Positions 21,319-24,002 of a stretch of 24,002 nucleotides of DNA are shown here, piece by piece. Source of the DNA: a virus. Location of the stretch: positions 1 to 24,002 of the IMG/VR virus record IMGVR_UViG_3300021964_008752. One strand, 5' to 3'. The number at the start of each line of letters is the position of its first letter. Position 1 is the stretch's first letter. A model generated the notes under the pieces. The model made no database searches and was not told where the DNA came from. It saw only the letters and a program-made list of their open reading frames with translations. Both the position numbers and the translations under genes were made by a program.

Positions 21319-24002
21319 ATGGCTGTTGTTACACAGAACAAATACATTGTAACTGCTTATACCATGGAAGGTATGGAACGGTTACGTACCCAAATAGTTA
21401 ATAAAGGGCAAGCTCCAGAAAAGACAGTAATTAATAGATCAGTTAAATGCGCCGAAGAAAGGCCTAAAAGCAGATCTACAACGTATTGGCTTACTTCTAG
21501 AGAAGCAATATCTTTAAAATTAAATCCAGATGTTAGATCAGTTCAACCATATCCATCAGACATGGGAGTTCAACCTGAATTACATGCTATTACACAGACC
21601 TCTAACTTTTCTAGATCAGTTGGGCAGAATAGTAATCATAAAAATTGGGGACTGTTAAGATCTATTGAAGGCGGATTAAATGAAGATTGGTCGGGTGATA
21701 ACACTCAAACTATTACACTAACTGAAACAGGCAAAAATGTTGATTGTATCATTTGTGATAATAACGGGTTAATTACCGGACATCCGGAATACGCTGTGAA
21801 CGCCGACGGCACCGGCGGCTCAAGAGCAAATGCTTATGATTGGTTTACTGAACACCAAGCTGAGGTCGGAGGTGATGGTGCTGGAACAAACTACAGTTAT
21901 GGAACAGCATATCATGCTGTTCATGTTATGGGAACAGTTGGCGGTAATACACAAGGGTGGGCACGTGATGCTAACCTTTATAACTTATATTATTATACAG
22001 GAGCCGTAGGAAATACTAATTTTCCATATGTTTATGATTATATTAGAGAATTTCATAGAACAAAAGCAATTAATCCAGACACTGGTGTCAAAAATCCTAC
22101 AGTTGTAAACAGCAGTTGGGGCATGAGTATTTTCCCACAACAATGGACTTTTGGTGATATCACTGCGGTGACTTACAGAGGAACACGCTACTTGCCAGCA
22201 AGTCTAGAGTTTTTAGTAGATGGCCATTGCGGAATATATTCTTCAACATCAAATACTGATCTAGCTCGTTTTATACTTGGTGCTGGAACTAATGCTACTA
22301 ACAGTTATCTTCAATATAATTGTTCCACTTCAGGTACTGAAACACAAGTATCGGCCGAAGGAACACTTAATCCACAACCTCAAGGTGGCGCACCTGACAT
22401 TGGATGGACAAATTCAGGAGGAAAAGTTGCGTACTTTACTAGCCAAGAAAGGTTAGAAACAATAACCCAGAAAGTTTTTATACAAACCCTACCAGTAGGC
22501 GGAGGAGTGACTACTTTTACAGCAGACATTCTACAAGACATGTCATATGCTACTCCTACAGGAACTGTAGATCTAACTACTAGAGTTGAGGTAACGGATC
22601 CAGATCTTATAACAACAACATTTACTAACGGTACCTATACAGGAGCATCAGTAAATAATGTAATCAATGAGACTATTACCATAAACAAAGCAGGCTACTG
22701 GATTGTTGAATTCTTTTATACATATAGCACTGCTCCTGACAGTCCTACATACGATAACACTTTTAGAGTTACACTTAATACTTCGTACACTGATCAACCA
22801 AGCGCAACGGCAACTTTAGTAGCGTCTGGAGAAGCAAATGTAAGTATCGACTCTATTGCTGGATTAAATGCCGATACCACTCCAAGCGTTGGAGATAATG
22901 ATGACGGATATTGGGTTGTAAACTTACCATGGAACGTAACATTCTTAGAAGAAGATTATTCTACTTTACATGTAGGAACTAATGGTTATGTAACTTTCGG
23001 CGGAGGTAGCATTGTAGAGCCAGGTCAAGATCCAAGTCTAGTGCCTTATCCTAAGATTATGATAGGTAGTGGTAGTAAATCTTCAGACACAGATACTGCT
23101 ACTAGTGGTCAAAGAATATATTGGGGTGCTGTACCTACTGGTATATATACCACCCCTGTTAATACTTACAGCGTAGATGCTGTTAACAACAGTAACATTT
23201 CATATATATTAAGTGGCGGAACTGATAGAAATGGAGCTGTTGCCGGCGACAGTGCTACTATTAATATTTTAGTAGGTGATACTATTGAAATAACAAATAA
23301 TTCAAACTTTATTCATCCTTTGTATATTAAAACTGCTCAAATTTCAGGAACTGGTGATCAGGTTATTGGTGCGACAGGTCAAGGCGCTACGCAAGGAAAT
23401 ACCGTGAGCTGGACTCCAACACAAACTGGAACATACTACTATCAATGTAGCAGTCATACTTCAATGAATGGTCAAATTGTTGTAGGTGCTAACGATACTT
23501 CGGAATATTTTAGATTAGTGTTTGAAGGATCCAGTACCGCATCCGGAGTTGTTGGATCCCCTGATATAAGATGGGAAATAAGATTTGATGAATTAAATCC
23601 TGATCAGTTTAGAGTCATTACTGAGGAAATTAATCAATACACAACAACTGGAGATAGTGGATTCACTGATGCTGAATTAAATGCGTTTGGATTCTTACCC
23701 GGTAAGAGAATTCCTGTTCCGGTCGACGCACTAGACAGTGACATCGAAGATGCTATTGCTGAAGGAATTATTAACATAGGTGCAGCAGGAAATGGTCAAT
23801 GGTACCATGCCGCTCCTGGGGATCAGGATTGGGATAATACATTTGAAATGGGAACCCGATATCCTGATTCAGTAAACTTTCCTTACTATTATATGCGAGG
23901 AACTTCGCCAACTCGAGTTGATACTGCAGCAACTGGAGGCTATGAGCTTCCAACTATTTGTGTAGGAGCATTTGGAAACCTAGATTTTCTAGATGAAAAA
24001 AT
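21319..24002 (+). CDS. Subtilisin-like (S8) protease with a nested blue-copper domain, partial (first 894 aa)
   Basis: I translated this by hand from ATG 21319 (AGAGG 8 nt upstream); the frame is open to the edge. Residues about 5-90 resemble an I9-type propeptide (LTSREAISLKLNPDVRSVQP). The S8 motifs follow: Asp147 in CIICDNNGLITGHPEY, His199 in YHAVHVMGTVGG, VVNSSWG at 263-269, and the oxyanion-hole Asn825 in IINIGAAGNG, then TICVGAFGN. The catalytic Ser (GTSMA-like) must lie past the edge. His to Asn normally spans about 90 residues, but here it is 626, because of a large insertion at about 300-800. The insertion holds a beta domain (LPWNVTF, HVGTNGYVTFGG; FRLVFEGSSTASGVVGSPDI), which is itself split by a cupredoxin (626-722) with His666, Cys710, His713 and Met716. 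There is no signal peptide. It is probably a virion-borne protease (inference). Confidence 0.9.
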   Translation, partial: MAVVTQNKYIVTAYTMEGMERLRTQIVNKGQAPEKTVINRSVKCAEERPKSRSTTYWLTSREAISLKLNPDVRSVQPYPSDMGVQPELHAITQTSNFSRSVGQNSNHKNWGLLRSIEGGLNEDWSGDNTQTITLTETGKNVDCIICDNNGLITGHPEYAVNADGTGGSRANAYDWFTEHQAEVGGDGAGTNYSYGTAYHAVHVMGTVGGNTQGWARDANLYNLYYYTGAVGNTNFPYVYDYIREFHRTKAINPDTGVKNPTVVNSSWGMSIFPQQWTFGDITAVTYRGTRYLPASLEFLVDGHCGIYSSTSNTDLARFILGAGTNATNSYLQYNCSTSGTETQVSAEGTLNPQPQGGAPDIGWTNSGGKVAYFTSQERLETITQKVFIQTLPVGGGVTTFTADILQDMSYATPTGTVDLTTRVEVTDPDLITTTFTNGTYTGASVNNVINETITINKAGYWIVEFFYTYSTAPDSPTYDNTFRVTLNTSYTDQPSATATLVASGEANVSIDSIAGLNADTTPSVGDNDDGYWVVNLPWNVTFLEEDYSTLHVGTNGYVTFGGGSIVEPGQDPSLVPYPKIMIGSGSKSSDTDTATSGQRIYWGAVPTGIYTTPVNTYSVDAVNNSNISYILSGGTDRNGAVAGDSATINILVGDTIEITNNSNFIHPLYIKTAQISGTGDQVIGATGQGATQGNTVSWTPTQTGTYYYQCSSHTSMNGQIVVGANDTSEYFRLVFEGSSTASGVVGSPDIRWEIRFDELNPDQFRVITEEINQYTTTGDSGFTDAELNAFGFLPGKRIPVPVDALDSDIEDAIAEGIINIGAAGNGQWYHAAPGDQDWDNTFEMGTRYPDSVNFPYYYMRGTSPTRVDTAATGGYELPTICVGAFGNLDFLDEK

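Overview
This 24-kb window looks like part of the genome of a T4-like marine tailed phage (a myovirus of the pelagiphage/cyanophage type). The evidence is an AT-rich sequence (roughly 35-38% GC, judged by eye), very dense coding with 1-8 nt gene overlaps, very long repetitive tail-fibre or baseplate-type proteins with modules typical of marine T4-like phages, T4-type late promoters (NATAAATA or CTAAATA), sigma70-type early promoters, and small auxiliary metabolic genes. No host marker such as a photosystem gene is present, so the host cannot be fixed. No stretch over 300 bases lacks a gene; the largest gaps are about 50-100 nt and hold promoters. No tRNA, CRISPR array, insertion sequence or convincing intrinsic terminator was seen.

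Layout. (1) 1-4255, minus strand: a partial beta-propeller-like protein and a 1050-aa repetitive tail-fibre-type protein. (2) 4256-4310: a divergent late-promoter region. (3) 4309-7870, plus strand: a 481-aa fibre-type protein, a two-helix membrane protein, a CstII/DUF115-like nucleotide-sugar-type enzyme, a 6-pyruvoyl-tetrahydropterin synthase (QueD-like) protein and a DxD glycosyltransferase. A combined early and late promoter lies at 6615-6643. (4) 7917-12684, mixed strands, small and auxiliary genes: a 61-aa protein, a GT-B-like glycosyltransferase (minus), a eukaryotic-type phosphomannomutase-like HAD enzyme, a 2OG-Fe(II) oxygenase, the UV-damage endonuclease UvsE, an unlisted 56-aa AT-hook/histone-H1-like protein (minus), three small proteins, an IscA-type Fe-S carrier and a zinc-ribbon protein (minus). 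(5) 12785-24002, plus strand, a late structural operon: a 2455-aa virion protein, a 387-aa glycine-rich fibre with a slippage-prone 12-bp repeat, and a subtilisin-like protease that runs off the right edge.

How the genes may work together. The flanking blocks would build host-contact structures: fibres, a virion protease and beta-propeller/beta-helix proteins. The central block contains sugar-activating and sugar-transferring enzymes (phosphomannomutase-like plus two or three glycosyltransferases), which could decorate virions or alter the host surface. It also contains repair (UvsE), pteridine/7-deazapurine (QueD-like) and Fe-S (IscA) functions that act on host metabolism during infection. 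Three strand switches are served by paired divergent late-promoter motifs, one of them a perfect palindrome.

The most unusual object is the right-edge protease. A complete amicyanin/plastocyanin-type blue-copper domain (His666, Cys710, His713, Met716) is nested inside a beta-rich domain, which is itself inserted between the catalytic His and the oxyanion-hole Asn of a subtilisin fold.
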